From the NCBI RefSeq assembly GCF_020921035.1, contig NC_063157.1, forward strand, positions 1,550,001 to 1,614,000: a stretch of 64,000 nt of DNA, written 5' to 3'. The position numbers were made by a program, and so were the translations under genes. The notes under the pieces were generated by a model, which searched no databases, was not told where the DNA came from, and worked only from the letters and a program-made list of their open reading frames with translations. Every line of letters begins with the position of its first letter. The first letter of the stretch is position 1. Source of the DNA: Rhodamnia argentea (lineage: Eukaryota > Streptophyta > Magnoliopsida > Myrtales > Myrtaceae). Below are positions 1 through 12,400 of this stretch, piece after piece.

Positions 1-1368
1 TGAGACCCTCTTCCTCCTCATTATCAGAACCTTTTGCCACTTCACCCTCATCACTTGAGGAACTAATAGAAACCCCACCAACCTTTCTCTTTGATCTTCC
101 ACCACTAACGCTCTCTCCCTCTTCACTTTCGTATTCCTCCAACAGAAACTCTTCATCGTCTGATTCCACTGCAACTTCCTTACTCTGCATATTCTCACAC
201 TTCTTCATGGTCAGAGATCTTTCCTTCTCGGCACTCTTAGAGATAAACTCTCCATAGCTTTCCCCATTCCCTCTCTTATCATCTCTGGAAAGTAAGTCTC
301 TGTTACTTTCTCTGTTCCGTCTTCCACTATTTTTGCCAAATCCCACTCCAAACTTCTCCTTCTTCTTGTCCTCTCCTTGGTTTTCCTTATTGTTGACAAA
401 ATTTCTCATCCAATCGGGTTCATCGTCTGAACCAGGATTAGACACGGACTGCGCACCATTTGAATCAGATCCAACTGTAACTTTGATCTTCTGCTGTTCT
501 TTCCGATCAACTAGCCACTGCAAGGCACTACAAATGATGCTTAAGGTTTTACCAGTTCCTATAAGCACCAAAAATTCTTATCAGCGACGCAGAACCATTA
601 GCGCAAAATGAAGTTAGAGAAGACAGTAATAGACCCAGAAGTATCACTACCATCACAGACAGGCAAGTAGATTCCTGAAACACACCCATCAAAAGAACAT
701 AAGTCCATGGTCTAACCAAACAAGCTGCAGATTAATTTAAACCAGATGAAAGAAAAAGTTCATAAAAAAGGGTAAAAATAAGATCTTGAACGTGCTTTCA
801 GATATTACATTTCGTGCGCACGAAATGCGTGAACATTGGAAATGCGTCCAGGCAAACTACATGAGAATTGGCCAAGAATCAGCATTCCTTTCCTATTGAT
901 GCCAGAGGTATGAGGTAAGTGAAACAACATTTCACAAAATAATCAGTTCATCACGAGGTCTATCGCAGTCACAAAATCGAAAATGAGCACAGTAAGCACA
1001 ACTCCAGCACAAATTTCTCGCCCAAACAACAAATTATGCCCTGGCTTGCAACAAAACATTGGCGACATGAGTAAATACCGCGCCAGTTCCAATTCGAATG
1101 GCTCGCCCAAACAACCGCAAGTACGTACACTTGAAGTTGATGATCACAAAATGAGGAGGAAGAGAGAGATACCCGTGGGGCTTTCGAACATGGAGATGCC
1201 GCCTCGCTCGAGGGAAGAGTAGAGCGCGTTCATGAAATCGACCTGAATCGAGTATGGCTCGTACGGGAATGCCGGAAACTTCCAATCTCCTCCTCCTCCT
1301 CCCACTCCCTCCTTTCGCATCTCCTCCACCTCCACCGGCTGTTCAGCCTCCGCTGCCGGCGAACTCAT
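1..1368 (-). CDS. CHL1: CHL1/DDX11-like ATP-dependent DNA helicase, N-terminal part (runs off left edge)
   Basis: Seen: exon 1 is 1173-1368 (ATG at 1366-1368 on the minus strand), the intron is 559-1172 (GT-AG), and exon 2 is 1-558 and continues past the window edge. Exon 1 encodes a Gly-rich start and then the Q-motif region [20 protein letters not shown] followed by MFESPT. The Walker A motif is split by the intron: ESPTG joins exon 2 to give [18 protein letters not shown]. Exon 2 continues into a long acidic, Ser-rich and Lys-rich insertion (for example [18 protein letters not shown]). Known: this Q-motif/Walker A arrangement and the acidic insert before motif Ia are typical of the iron-sulfur XPD-family helicases CHL1/DDX11, nuclear 5'-3' helicases for sister-chromatid cohesion and genome stability. 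Later helicase motifs and the Fe-S domain lie outside the window. FANCJ/RTEL1 are alternatives, but the wording of the start fits CHL1 best. Confidence 0.9.
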
Positions 1369-1791
1369 CGATCCTGAATAAAACAGTTCACAACGGCGAC
1401 GGTGTGGCACTTCTTGTGTTCGATCCTGTGGCTGGACCTGGAACCCGATATCCCCAGGGACGGTGACACAATCGCGCGCGCTTTGGAGGGGTTTTTGGAG
1501 AGAGACGTCGTCTTCCCGCCACAGTGAGAGAAGGCCTGCAAACGGTACAATGGGCCAACCTCAAGCCCAACATTCATGTACATCACAAATGGGCTTAAGC
1601 ATGGCCCAGTTTTAGGCCCATTTTTTGTAGCATACAATGGGCCAAGCTCAAGCCCAAAATAACGTGACCGATGCAAACCCTAAAGACCTCCACTTTCGCT
1701 TGACGATCTCGAGATATAAAACCTTCTTCACCCGCCGCTCGCATTCTTTCACCAGACAGATTAGGGTTTCTCCTTCCTCCTCCTCCGCGCA
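1369..1791. promoter_or_regulatory. Shared head-to-head promoter region of CHL1 and RPL37 with site II cluster, telo-boxes and TATA box
   Basis: Seen: seven TGGGCC/T-type site II elements in either orientation lie at about 1551-1556, 1564-1569, 1590-1595, 1603-1608, 1615-1620, 1638-1643 and 1650-1655. A telo-box AAACCCTAA is at 1675-1683, and an inverse telo-box TTAGGGTTT is at 1761-1769 in the RPL37 leader. A TATAAA at 1715-1720 points rightward. Known: site II plus telo-box is the standard promoter code of plant ribosomal-protein and proliferation genes, bound by TCP factors and telo-box proteins. Inference: because the CHL1 start codon is only 423 bp from that of RPL37, the site II cluster may serve both genes. 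Confidence 0.8.
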
Positions 1792-3190
<1,399 letters not shown>

Positions 3191-4144
3191 TTGTTATGTT
3201 TGTTTTGGGGCATAATCATGTTATTTTGAAGTTTTTGGTCATTGATATCTGGACGCAGGAAACTTTTGGCATATACAGTTGCCCCTTTAGTTTGCTTTGT
3301 TTTTGTTTCATCTACTGTGGCATTGTTTACAATTTTGAATGAGCATAGATTAAGCCTACTGTTGTTCTAGAACTCAGTTCTGTGTTTCTTCAGTTGAAGT
3401 TCTTATTATCATTTTTGTCTTCTTGTCCAAATGAATAGGATTTTGAAATGAAAATGCCAGAGACAATTTAACCCGAGGCTGGGTTTTGCAAGATTTGTCA
3501 CATTTAAATCAGTAAGTGGGCTGCCTCTCATTTAACAGATCCCATCCGGTATTTGTGAATGCGCACTCTGGTTCAGATTGTCATTAGTAAATGTGCATAA
3601 TTTTGGGAAATATGGCGTTTTGGATTTGGGTTTAGGGCAAGTGCCACTAATAATACATTAACCACAATAGATCCATGTGTTGCTTGGGTGTTGCCCTCTG
3701 TATGATATACACTGCAGGTTGCACTTGGAGGGTATTAGGTTTTGCTAGGAGGTTGATCGTGTTGTGTGACTGAAAGAAAGATAAATTTGAGAGGTATTCC
3801 TGACCTTGATCTCTTAGGAGTTCATCTTTTATACTTTTTCAAGTGGCTTCTGAAGTAGAAAAGTGAATTTGGTAGAAAATTAAAGTTGCGCAACAGTTTT
3901 GTGCCCCAAAAGTGTTGTCATGCCCGACCTTAGCTTTTTACCGACGTGGCCTGTGCAGAATCAGGTTTTGTGCTCCAGAACGCCCTTAGCTGTCTACCCT
4001 GGTTGCCTATGCAGAATCAACTTTAATAGTGGTTATACTTGTGTTTGATAAGAGGCTAGCGTTTGTTGCAATGCGTTATTATCAAATTATCCATTACTCT
4101 ATAGTTGTGTACAGCGTACTCATTTGGGCTCTCCAGGTGCATAT
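3191..4144. other. RPL37 downstream region and spacer, no gene seen
   Basis: The first 200-300 bases are probably the RPL37 3' UTR. Beyond that no open frame resembles a protein. Two loosely similar stretches around 3897-3975 and 3976-4022 share the phrase ATGCAGAATCA / GTGCAGAATCA, suggesting an old local duplication. Confidence 0.5.
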
Positions 4145-4270
4145 CCTGTACTTGTAACTCGTTGCGAAAACACAGGTTCTATTAGTGCAAGACTCGATCT
4201 TTGTTGACCTGTACTTGTAACTCGTTGCGAAAACACGGGTTCGATTAGTGCGAGACTCGTTCTTCGATGA
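4145..4270. repeat. Tandem duplication, two copies of a 63-bp unit
   Basis: Copy 1 is 4145-4207 and copy 2 is 4208-4270, head to tail with no gap. Both start CCTGTACTTGTAACTCGTTG. They differ at about six or seven positions, so the duplication is not recent. On the minus strand one frame reads through both copies, but nothing supports it as a gene. Confidence 0.85.
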
Positions 4271-5740
4271 CTGGACAACAGCTTGGTTTGTTCACATTTT
4301 GGAGCACACATTTGCTTGGTCATTACCCTCTTGAACTATGATAGTGTTCTTAAGACCCATCTTAGATTCTTAGGTGCGGGAGCACATGTTTGATCGATCT
4401 CTCTAGAGACCTGATCGTGGAGACGGGATGAAACATATGCTTTAGTCCCGAGTGCAATTGGGATATAAGTACACTGGAAAACATGGTAAGCACTTAGCTC
4501 AACCACGAGTCCAAATGTTTAAATACACTTGGTCCTACTCTATACTATGCTAGAATAATAGCATTTTATATTGGGGAAATTAAAAAAAAAAAGCATCAAG
4601 TTCTTTCATTTTATCAAATAAGAGCTTGAAGCACTTTGATTATTTCAAAGAAAGGGTCTTGTCAAGGGTATTTTTATCATGTCCTTATTCAAAACAATGA
4701 GAGCATTTTGTGTCTTTATTTGAAATAATGTACCCTTATTTGAAAAAATGATTCAGACTCTTATTTGAAAAAAATGAGGACATTTCATGTTCTTATTTGA
4801 AATTTTTCCTTTTATATAAAACTTATCCATTGAGAGCCCATAGTCAAATATATTATAATGGTAAAAAAGAAAAGGTTGGCGTTATTTCCACCCCCATTTT
4901 GGCTAATAAACTCCTTTTTTATTTTTTAACTTACCCAAATACCCTTCTCTTCCTTTAATTTATTGTGTTTTATTATCTAGTTAATCTATAAAAATGCATT
5001 TATTTTTGTCATCACTCGCATTAATTTCACAATACAAATATTCCATTACACTCATCAATATATCGATTTACCATATTTCATTATCTTTTCAATTTTAATT
5101 TCGTTATAGCCATAACAATTTCTTACCTTTTTTCTTCTTTCTTTTCTTCTACTAAAAGAAAAAATACCATCAACCCTTCCAAACAACTTTTATTTGTCGA
5201 TTCTTCCACATACATTACATTTCAATGTTTCCTCCTTCTTTGTCGTTTTTTTTTTTTTACTTATTCTTCATTATTGTAATATGTGCAAGCACTAGTCCTA
5301 TATTATAATAAAGAAATGTCAATTTTATCTACAAATTGTTTACTTCTTTTTCTTAGATTATTCTCATGATTGTGAATTTTTTGACTTCGGCTTTTTGTAC
5401 AGATGTACTTAGAATTTAGTCAAAGATTGAATATTGTGGTTTATGTATGCATTGTACACAATTTACTCAAAGATTCTTAGTTTTCATTATGCGGTCAAAT
5501 GATAGGTCATCATATAATTAAACAAGGAAGGTGGTAGGTTATAGAAAAAACAAGAATGAAAAAGATGGAGGAAAAAAATTCAAAAAAGAATGGAATTCTT
5601 CCAAAAATTTCGAACCTAATCTTTTTTAAAAGTGCATACTGCCTATGAGTCGCCGACTCTTTCTTCAACAGGCACCAATTGAATTGAAGTAATGAGCCTC
5701 CTAATGTTGGTAAAGAACTTAGAAAAAAAAAATTATAAAA
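4271..5740. other. AT-rich spacer with degenerate short repeats, no gene seen
   Basis: Between about 4590 and 4805 the phrase CTTATTTGAAA(A/T)AATG or a close variant recurs four or five times, spaced roughly 25-45 bases, alternating with AGAGCATTTT/GAGGACATTT-type phrases. This resembles the tail of a dispersed plant repeat seen in a similar form near 15380-15475. From 4860 to 5740 the DNA is very AT-rich, with many homopolymer runs and no coding signal. Confidence 0.5.
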
Positions 5741-5752
5741 TTGCAAGGGGCG

Positions 5753-5826
5753 AGACCTGTAGCTCAAAGGATTAGAGCACGTGATTATGAACTACGGTGT
5801 CAGGGGTCCCGCGGGTCTTTCTTTTC
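5753..5826 (+). pseudogene. Decayed copy of plastid trnR-ACG (nuclear plastid DNA)
   Basis: Seen: from 5758 the sequence TGTAGCTCAAAGGATTAGAG matches the D-arm of plastid tRNA-Arg(ACG) as remembered, with CACGTG and CGGTGTC in the anticodon and variable regions. The anticodon triplet reads ATG rather than ACG. Most differences are G-to-A or C-to-T, the pattern of methyl-C decay in nuclear plastid-derived DNA. The acceptor stem and T-arm are badly degraded, so it cannot be a working tRNA. Inference: a small old plastid insertion. Flanking sequence around 5640-5730 might belong to the same insertion, but this could not be shown. Confidence 0.6.
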
Positions 5827-8200
5827 CTAATTCCTTCCATTCTACCAAGCAAAAAATTTATATACAACTCATTAAGAAAATAATTAGATTTTTTTTGTCA
5901 AAAACACAATAATTAGGTCCAAATGGAGAAAGAAAAACAAAATACCAAAAAAGAAGGCAAGCATTAATCTTAAATCAATAATGGACCCTAAATTTAACCT
6001 CGATAAATGTTGTTTGAGAGGAGTATGATAGTTTCATCTCTAGCAAAATGGAAACAAAAGAAAAGGAAGAAAAAAATGGCAAGAAAGGAAAATTTAAATC
6101 AAGAATGAGACCCGTTAGGGATAATGTAGTCAATTCAATGTAAAAGGGAGTGTCATAAGCCAATAATGGAGTGGAAATGACGCTAGCCACCAAAAAATCT
6201 AAGATATATTGTATGACGAATAACCCAATTCTAACTTTTCAATTTTACCGATTAGTTTTAAACATATTGACAATTTGCAAATTTTGATTGCAGGTTGCTC
6301 ATGACTTGGATATTTTTTTATAATTTTTCTGAACTTTTTTTTTTCTTTTCTTTTTTTCTTATTTTCCCTTTGCTAGTTGCCGGCCACAAGCAAGGCCGGC
6401 TAAGGTTGCTCTCACAGACAATCCCTCACCTATAGAAAGTGTTAAATATTTCCAACAGAAAAAAAAGGAACACCAATTTAAAAAAAATCAATAAACAATT
6501 AATAAAAAATTACAAAATTGTAATTTTCAGCCTAAATTGACAAATCATCAAGATGTTTATAACTAAATTAGCCAGATTAAAAATGTTTAGGACTACATTG
6601 GCCATGGTATTATAGATTTATGACTTTTTAGACAATTTTTTATGGGGTCCACTCATATTATGATATGCTAAGTGTGGGATTACATTTTGTCTTTTCCAAC
6701 AGTCGAAAACGACTGAGAATGAAAATGAAGCCGAAAATCAAAAAGCACCTGAAAATATTACCCATTACAACAAATTCAAATACTGACATATTGTGTTTGG
6801 ATTCACTATTCTAAATCAGAGTTGAGAAGGAACAAGGCTTCAATTTATAGAAAGTCACATTTGTCGAGTATTTGTGGTGTGCATGTGAACGAATTTAACG
6901 TCAAGGTATGATAAGATTCTCCCACCCTTTAGCTCTAATGTAGTTCTTTTGGGGTTACTAATCAAGATAATGCATGAGGAGCAGCTGACACGTGGTGTTG
7001 CAGCCACGGAGAAAAGGGATTGAACCTCACTGAATTTTTTTTAATTGAGATGTTAATAAATCTACTAGGTTGCACAAAAAATATTTTTGCATCAATCGTA
7101 ACGCTCTCTTGCATTCATTACAATCGCAAAATAGAAATCAATCCCACTTTTTAACTATTGGCATAATTTCATTTTAACCATATAGGTATAAATTCGGGTG
7201 AGGTAATTCGGAACTATACAATAAGTTTCAATCGACGAGTCCATGCAAAGTTAAGCAGATCATTTAACAAGGACACTTAATAATGTGTCTATGATTCATG
7301 TATTGTTTTTATTTGATATTTTATTTTCTTAACGACGATTAAAATCAGTCTTCTTAACCTAACGTTTAATACTCGAGATTTCTTGCAATAAATGAATATC
7401 GGCATATAAAGTTGTACATTAATTTTCGCAACTTATGAAACTTAAAAAAAATATACATTATTTTGGACATCTAGAAATTTTCATAGAAAAAGAAGAAAAG
7501 ATATTGTCTTTTAGGACATCCCACTTTGTTTTCTTCCCCTCAAATCAAGAGATAAATCTGCTTATCCGAAAATGATTTTGTGATCAACGGGTGTCCTTTT
7601 GCAATTATTCTCTCCTGTTCTAGGGTTAGACCTAAATTTGAGTGTTCTTCTATCTCGATTTGCATATAGATTTGGGATTGACGATGCGTTTTCTATACTT
7701 TTTCAACTTATTTGTGTTATTCTTATCTTTATACGGTGATGGTGTTGGGGATACCGAACTTAGGCGTGGACCACCTTTTGACAAATCCATAGCTACCGGA
7801 AAGGGATTTCTCGGTGTGCGCTTATTGATAATAATGATGTCAAATTTAGCAATCGGTCACCGGCCATCCGACGACCGATCCGTTCTCGAAGAATGAACGA
7901 ATTTCTGTACAGGCCGGTACCAAGTTGATTCACTTTTCAAATTCACTTTTTTTTATAGAAATTTTATTTTTATTTTGAAGTGACGTTTTTCTTCTTAATA
8001 TGAAATGAAAATCTTTCTTTTGATTGAAAAAAAAAGTCAAGCTGGCATGATTTTTTTGTCTGGTTGCTGAAATGAAATATCCAAAAAAACAGAAAATTTT
8101 TCCACGCGATAGAAGAATGAGACTCGCTCTTTTTTTTTTTTTTTTACTTTTTGGCGCATTGGGATTCAAATCGGACGCGTTGTCAGAGACCGGGAGTCTG
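5827..8200. other. AT-rich spacer with repeat fragments, no gene seen
   Basis: A fragment around 6380-6640 has the pieces of a dispersed family seen elsewhere in this window: a short GC-rich core (GCCGGCC...GGCCGGC near 6381-6403) and phrases such as TTAGGACTACATTGGCCA and AACTAAATTAGCCAG. Nothing else is recognisable. An 84-codon frame near 7642-7896 has no ATG-based, family-like character. Confidence 0.45.
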
Positions 8201-8205
8201 TGCCT

Positions 8206-8389
8206 CCACGTGGACGTGGTCCCATCCACTGTCCATTCCATTCTAGACATCAGACCGGCCACCTCTTTCCGAGAAAATTTTGCGTACAGACCTGGTAAGT
8301 CTGACGTGGTCCAGCTCACCATTCATTATGTGACACGTGGCGATTGCCTCACTTGCCAAAATTGAATTGTGGGCCCACGAGACACGTGT
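8206..8389. promoter_or_regulatory. Cluster of three G-box/ABRE (CACGTG) sites upstream of the PERK gene
   Basis: CACGTG cores occur at 8207-8212 (within CCACGTGG), 8334-8339 (ACACGTGG) and 8384-8389 (GACACGTGTC). ACGTGGTCC also occurs twice, near 8214 and 8304. Known: such clusters bind bZIP and bHLH factors in ABA and light responses. They lie about 1 kb from the PERK start codon, so a role there is only inferred. They could instead mark a repeat or an unannotated transcript. Confidence 0.45.
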
Positions 8390-9407
8390 CCTTCGTTGAA
8401 TGGATATGGGTAAAAATGAGATGGCACCCCCTGGGTACCCAATATTTTCTCCCTTTTTCCCGTGGGTGCGTCAATTCTACTTTTTCTTTTTCTTTTTTTT
8501 TTGGGCCCGACATTTTCCTTGTGCCGCCCCCAAAATTTCGATCATTATTAGGTTCGTGGAGGTCACATAAACGTGCAAGAACGTGAAGAATCCCCGATTG
8601 ATAACATTCTATATATATGTAAAAATATCGGATGAAAATTGTGAATTTAACTTTCTTCGAAATTTATATGTTTTATTTTTTATTTTAATGGAACAGAGAA
8701 CGCGCATTCCTCCTTGTAATGCTTACCATGGTCGGAGGATTTTTTTTTTTTTTCGTTAACCTAATTTTCAAGTTTTGATACTTACTAAAAATAGAAAAAT
8801 CACAATAATATACTTTTTATTCAACCCGATGATTTGAATATGAATAAAGTTTTTAAACCGTTTCGTATGAATTTGGGAACGTAAAATTCGAGATTTCGCC
8901 TCGAAAAAAAGAGAAGAAAAATATTTGATCTTAATTTAGAGAATGATGATGAAAAAGATAGATTTTCACATCATTTTCGAATGGTTATCGCTGAGTAGGA
9001 TCGTATAATAGCGTCTCGCACCTAACGAGAATCATCGAAGTTTCGATTCCTACGTCATTTATTGGTGACGTGCCTTGACAATGGAAATAAGAAAAGTTCG
9101 GTATTGGCACCTACTTTTTTTTCCTTTTTTTTTCAATACCATGCAACCTGAAAGTATTTTTCTTTTTGTTAGGGCCTACTAACAACCAAAAAAAAAAAAA
9201 ACAACCAGAAAATATTCTCTCACGCTTTTCAGTTCTCACTTTTTTTTTTTGGTCAAACAGCTCTCAGTTCAGTCCACACCAAACGCAACAATCCAGAGTA
9301 TCCCCAGAGAACTATTTGTAAAGAATTCCCATTTCCACTTCCTTGGCCAACAGGGTAGAGTTCGGAAACCCCGTGCAGCATCGTACGCATCGAGCTCGCC
9401 GGCCTCG
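8390..9407. other. Upstream region of the PERK gene
   Basis: No protein gene is visible. A tRNA-like segment is listed separately at 8983-9056. The last 150 bases before the start codon are probably the 5' leader. A run of T at 9241-9250 followed by GGTCAAAC resembles the oligo(T)-GGTCA phrase recurring in the window. Confidence 0.45.
8983..9056 (+). pseudogene. tRNA-like remnant (A-box and B-box present)
   Basis: Seen: an A-box-like TCGCTGAGTAGG at 8988-8999, a perfect 5-bp stem TCTCG/CGAGA around a 7-base loop at 9014-9030, and a B-box-like GTTTCGATTCC at 9040-9050. The T-stem pairs poorly, base 33 of the loop is A instead of T, and the acceptor stem is not convincing. It may be a dead tRNA or the head of a tRNA-derived SINE. 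Confidence 0.35.
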
Positions 9408-12400
9408 ATGTCGTCACCGGCGCCGGCTCCCGCCCCGGCGGCGACCAACGGCTCTGCCACTTCGCCTTCCCCGCCGGCGAGCGCGGTGCCTTCGACGAAC
9501 TCCACCGCTCCGGCGACGAACTCCACCTCCCCTCTGCCTCCCCCTCCACCTTCGGCGCCCGCGCCGGCGCCTCCGAACGGGGGATTGCCGCCGGGGACGC
9601 TGGCCGCGCTGATAGCGGGGATTGGGATTGGGGGTCTGATTGTGCTGGTTGGGGTGGGCATTTTTGTGGTTTTTTATCGGAAGAGGAAGAGGAGGAGACT
9701 TGAGTTGGGGAGTTACCCGGCACAAGGGCCTAAAGGCGAGTTTTTATGCTTGAATGCGAGTCGTAATTTGTTCTTGATTTTGTAGTTCTTCCTCTAGCTA
9801 GAAATGAACTTGGGTATGAAATGAGGATTAATCGTCGGGGGTTTGAACTTGCTAAGACTGGGTAGTGAGGCTGAAAAATTGGATCTCCGCTTCCATGAGT
9901 TCATTTCACCCAAATTCTTTTAAAGTTTCTGTAAATTTTGAGAAAGCTACTTGGGTCAAGCTCTCAATTTTTTGTTTGCTGGTGGGATAAATGTTGCATC
10001 CTTTGTATTACTTTTTGGGAGGATTAAACTATGGTATGGTATGGTTGTCTATCGCGTCGCAGAATTTTCCTTAGTTCCGAGAATGTTTTTTCAATGTTGT
10101 TAAACCTGGTAGAACAGGGCAAAATGAGGTAAAAAGATACTCACAACAGAGTAGTTGGCTCCTTGGAAGATACTAGAGAGCTCCATGGCAACTGATGTGG
10201 ATTTGCTTTCATGTGTCTGATCATGCATTCTCAATCCGCTTTCTAGCTTCCTCCGCAGTGCTTTTCACATTACTATTATCTGTAAAGACAAAGCACTCAT
10301 TCCCCATCAAGCAAAAATAATGGGGAATGCAATAGCTGAAGGCTGAAGCTATTTACATGCCGCTTCCTGTCATTCTCTGACAACTCAAATGCTTATTGTT
10401 TCTTTAGTACATTAATCTCTTGAATATCTATATGTGTTCCAGGACAATTTGATGCCAATTTCTTTTCGGATTCTGATTTTTCAGTGCCTACAAGTTATTA
10501 GACTAAAAGTATGTTATGTTCCATGCAGATGACCCTTCCGCTGGCCCAGCTCAGCCTTTTCAACCTAATGTTGCTCCATCAATTGACAAAGTTACAAATT
10601 GGCCAAAGCCTACTCCTCCGCCACGAATTTTGTCAAGTTCCCAAGGTCTGACTTCTTCTGAACAATTCTCAACAACAGATATGGGTTCAGGAAGACCTTC
10701 AGTACCAAGTCCAGGCATGGCATTAGGTCTTTCACAAAGCACATTCACGTATGAAGAGCTAAAAAGAGCTGCAGATGGTTTTTCCAATCTCAATCTACTT
10801 GGCCAAGGTGGTTTTGGCTATGTTCATAAAGGAGTGCTTTCAAGCGGGAAAGTAGTTGCAATCAAGCAGTTAAAAGCTGGAAGTGGGCAAGGAGAGAGGG
10901 AATTTCAAGCAGAGGTTGAGATCATCAGCCGCATCCATCATAGACACCTTGTTTCCCTTGTTGGTTACTGCATTTCTGGTGCTCAGAGAATACTTGTATA
11001 CGAGTTTGTGCCAAATAGCACGTTAGAATTTCATTTGCATGGTGAGTATGACTTTAGAGGAATAGATGTATGTCTTTCATCTGATGCCGCTGCTAATATC
11101 AATAACCTCTCTCTCTTTGTTATCTTCCTTCCAAGTTCACACTTGAACTTTTCTTTATATGTGTGGATTCTAGCGACCGTACACCTTTGATACTCTGTGG
11201 TCAATGCCTTTTTGATGTGCTGTTGGAATTATGGGACCTGTTTATAGGCTCCCTCCATTATGGAAAAAGGAATTCATATACCAAAGCTGTTTGTCTAACA
11301 AACTGGCAATATGCTGGGATTTTACTGATTTTCTTTTTCCATTTAACTAAATTGTGATTGTTATTTACAAATGTTGTTGTCAGTGACGTCAACAACCGCC
11401 AAGCCTTTGCCCTATAAGTGGCAAAAATTCCTACAATTAAAAAAAGGGAAAACACCTTAGGTGATTTTAGTGAAGTGGACAACAAACCCTAGCTAAATTG
11501 ATCTCCACTAAGATATGTATACATAGGCAACATAGGATGCTTTGTTACTTCGGAGCTCAAAATCTGATTGAGAACATCATAGTTATCATAATTGGAAAAT
11601 GTCATTGCAGGTAAGGATCGCCCAACTATGTCTTGGCCTACAAGGATGAAGATTGCTTTAGGTTCTGCAAGAGGGTTGGCATATTTGCATGAGGACTGTA
11701 AGTATGCTTTTTTTAACATTACTGCTATGATAAGTTTCGCAGTTCATCTTTATTGGATTCACTTCTCAGGTCATCCCAAAATCATTCACCGCGACATCAA
11801 GGCTTCTAATATTCTTCTAGACTTCAATTTCGAGTCAAAGGTATGATGTGCAATTTTTTAATCATTACATGATAATATCAGTCATCTAGGCTGTCTATTG
11901 AATTCACTACCACATTATCCAGTTAGTTCTTTAAGATATTGATTCACTTCTATCTTGAAAAGCAATCTGTATCCCTCCAACATCCCCTGTATAAGATGAA
12001 GATAAGAGAAACGACAAAAGATCTTTGGGCTATAAACGTTGTTTTCTTGATGAAATCATTAGGAGAATGAAATAATGGACTTTTCGTCCTGTAGCTATTT
12101 TTGGAGTTGTGATGAACTTTTTAATGCAGAACATAATATTATCGTGTGAGGCTATTTGGATGTTTTTCAGATTATAAAAACTGACATACGGATTCCAGGT
12201 TGCAGATTTTGGACTTGCAAAGTTAGCTTTTGATACAGATACTCATGTATCCACTCGAGTAATGGGTACTTTTGGGTAAGGCCTTTCTCATGCATACGGT
12301 TTGTCTGATTGGGCACTGCTGATGATTGTTATTTCCTCTCTGAGTGTATATTGGTTTTGTCATCTTCAGCTGATGTAAGTCTACTGAATGCAGCTACCTA

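Noticed and set aside
7642-8365. Small frames with hydrophobic or basic content
   Set aside because: No ATG-based family resemblance, AT-rich homopolymer context, no splice partners.
9253-9725. Several frames on both strands over PERK exon 1
   Set aside because: Proline/alanine-rich low-complexity DNA opens all frames; only the plus-strand frame with the membrane segment joins the kinase.
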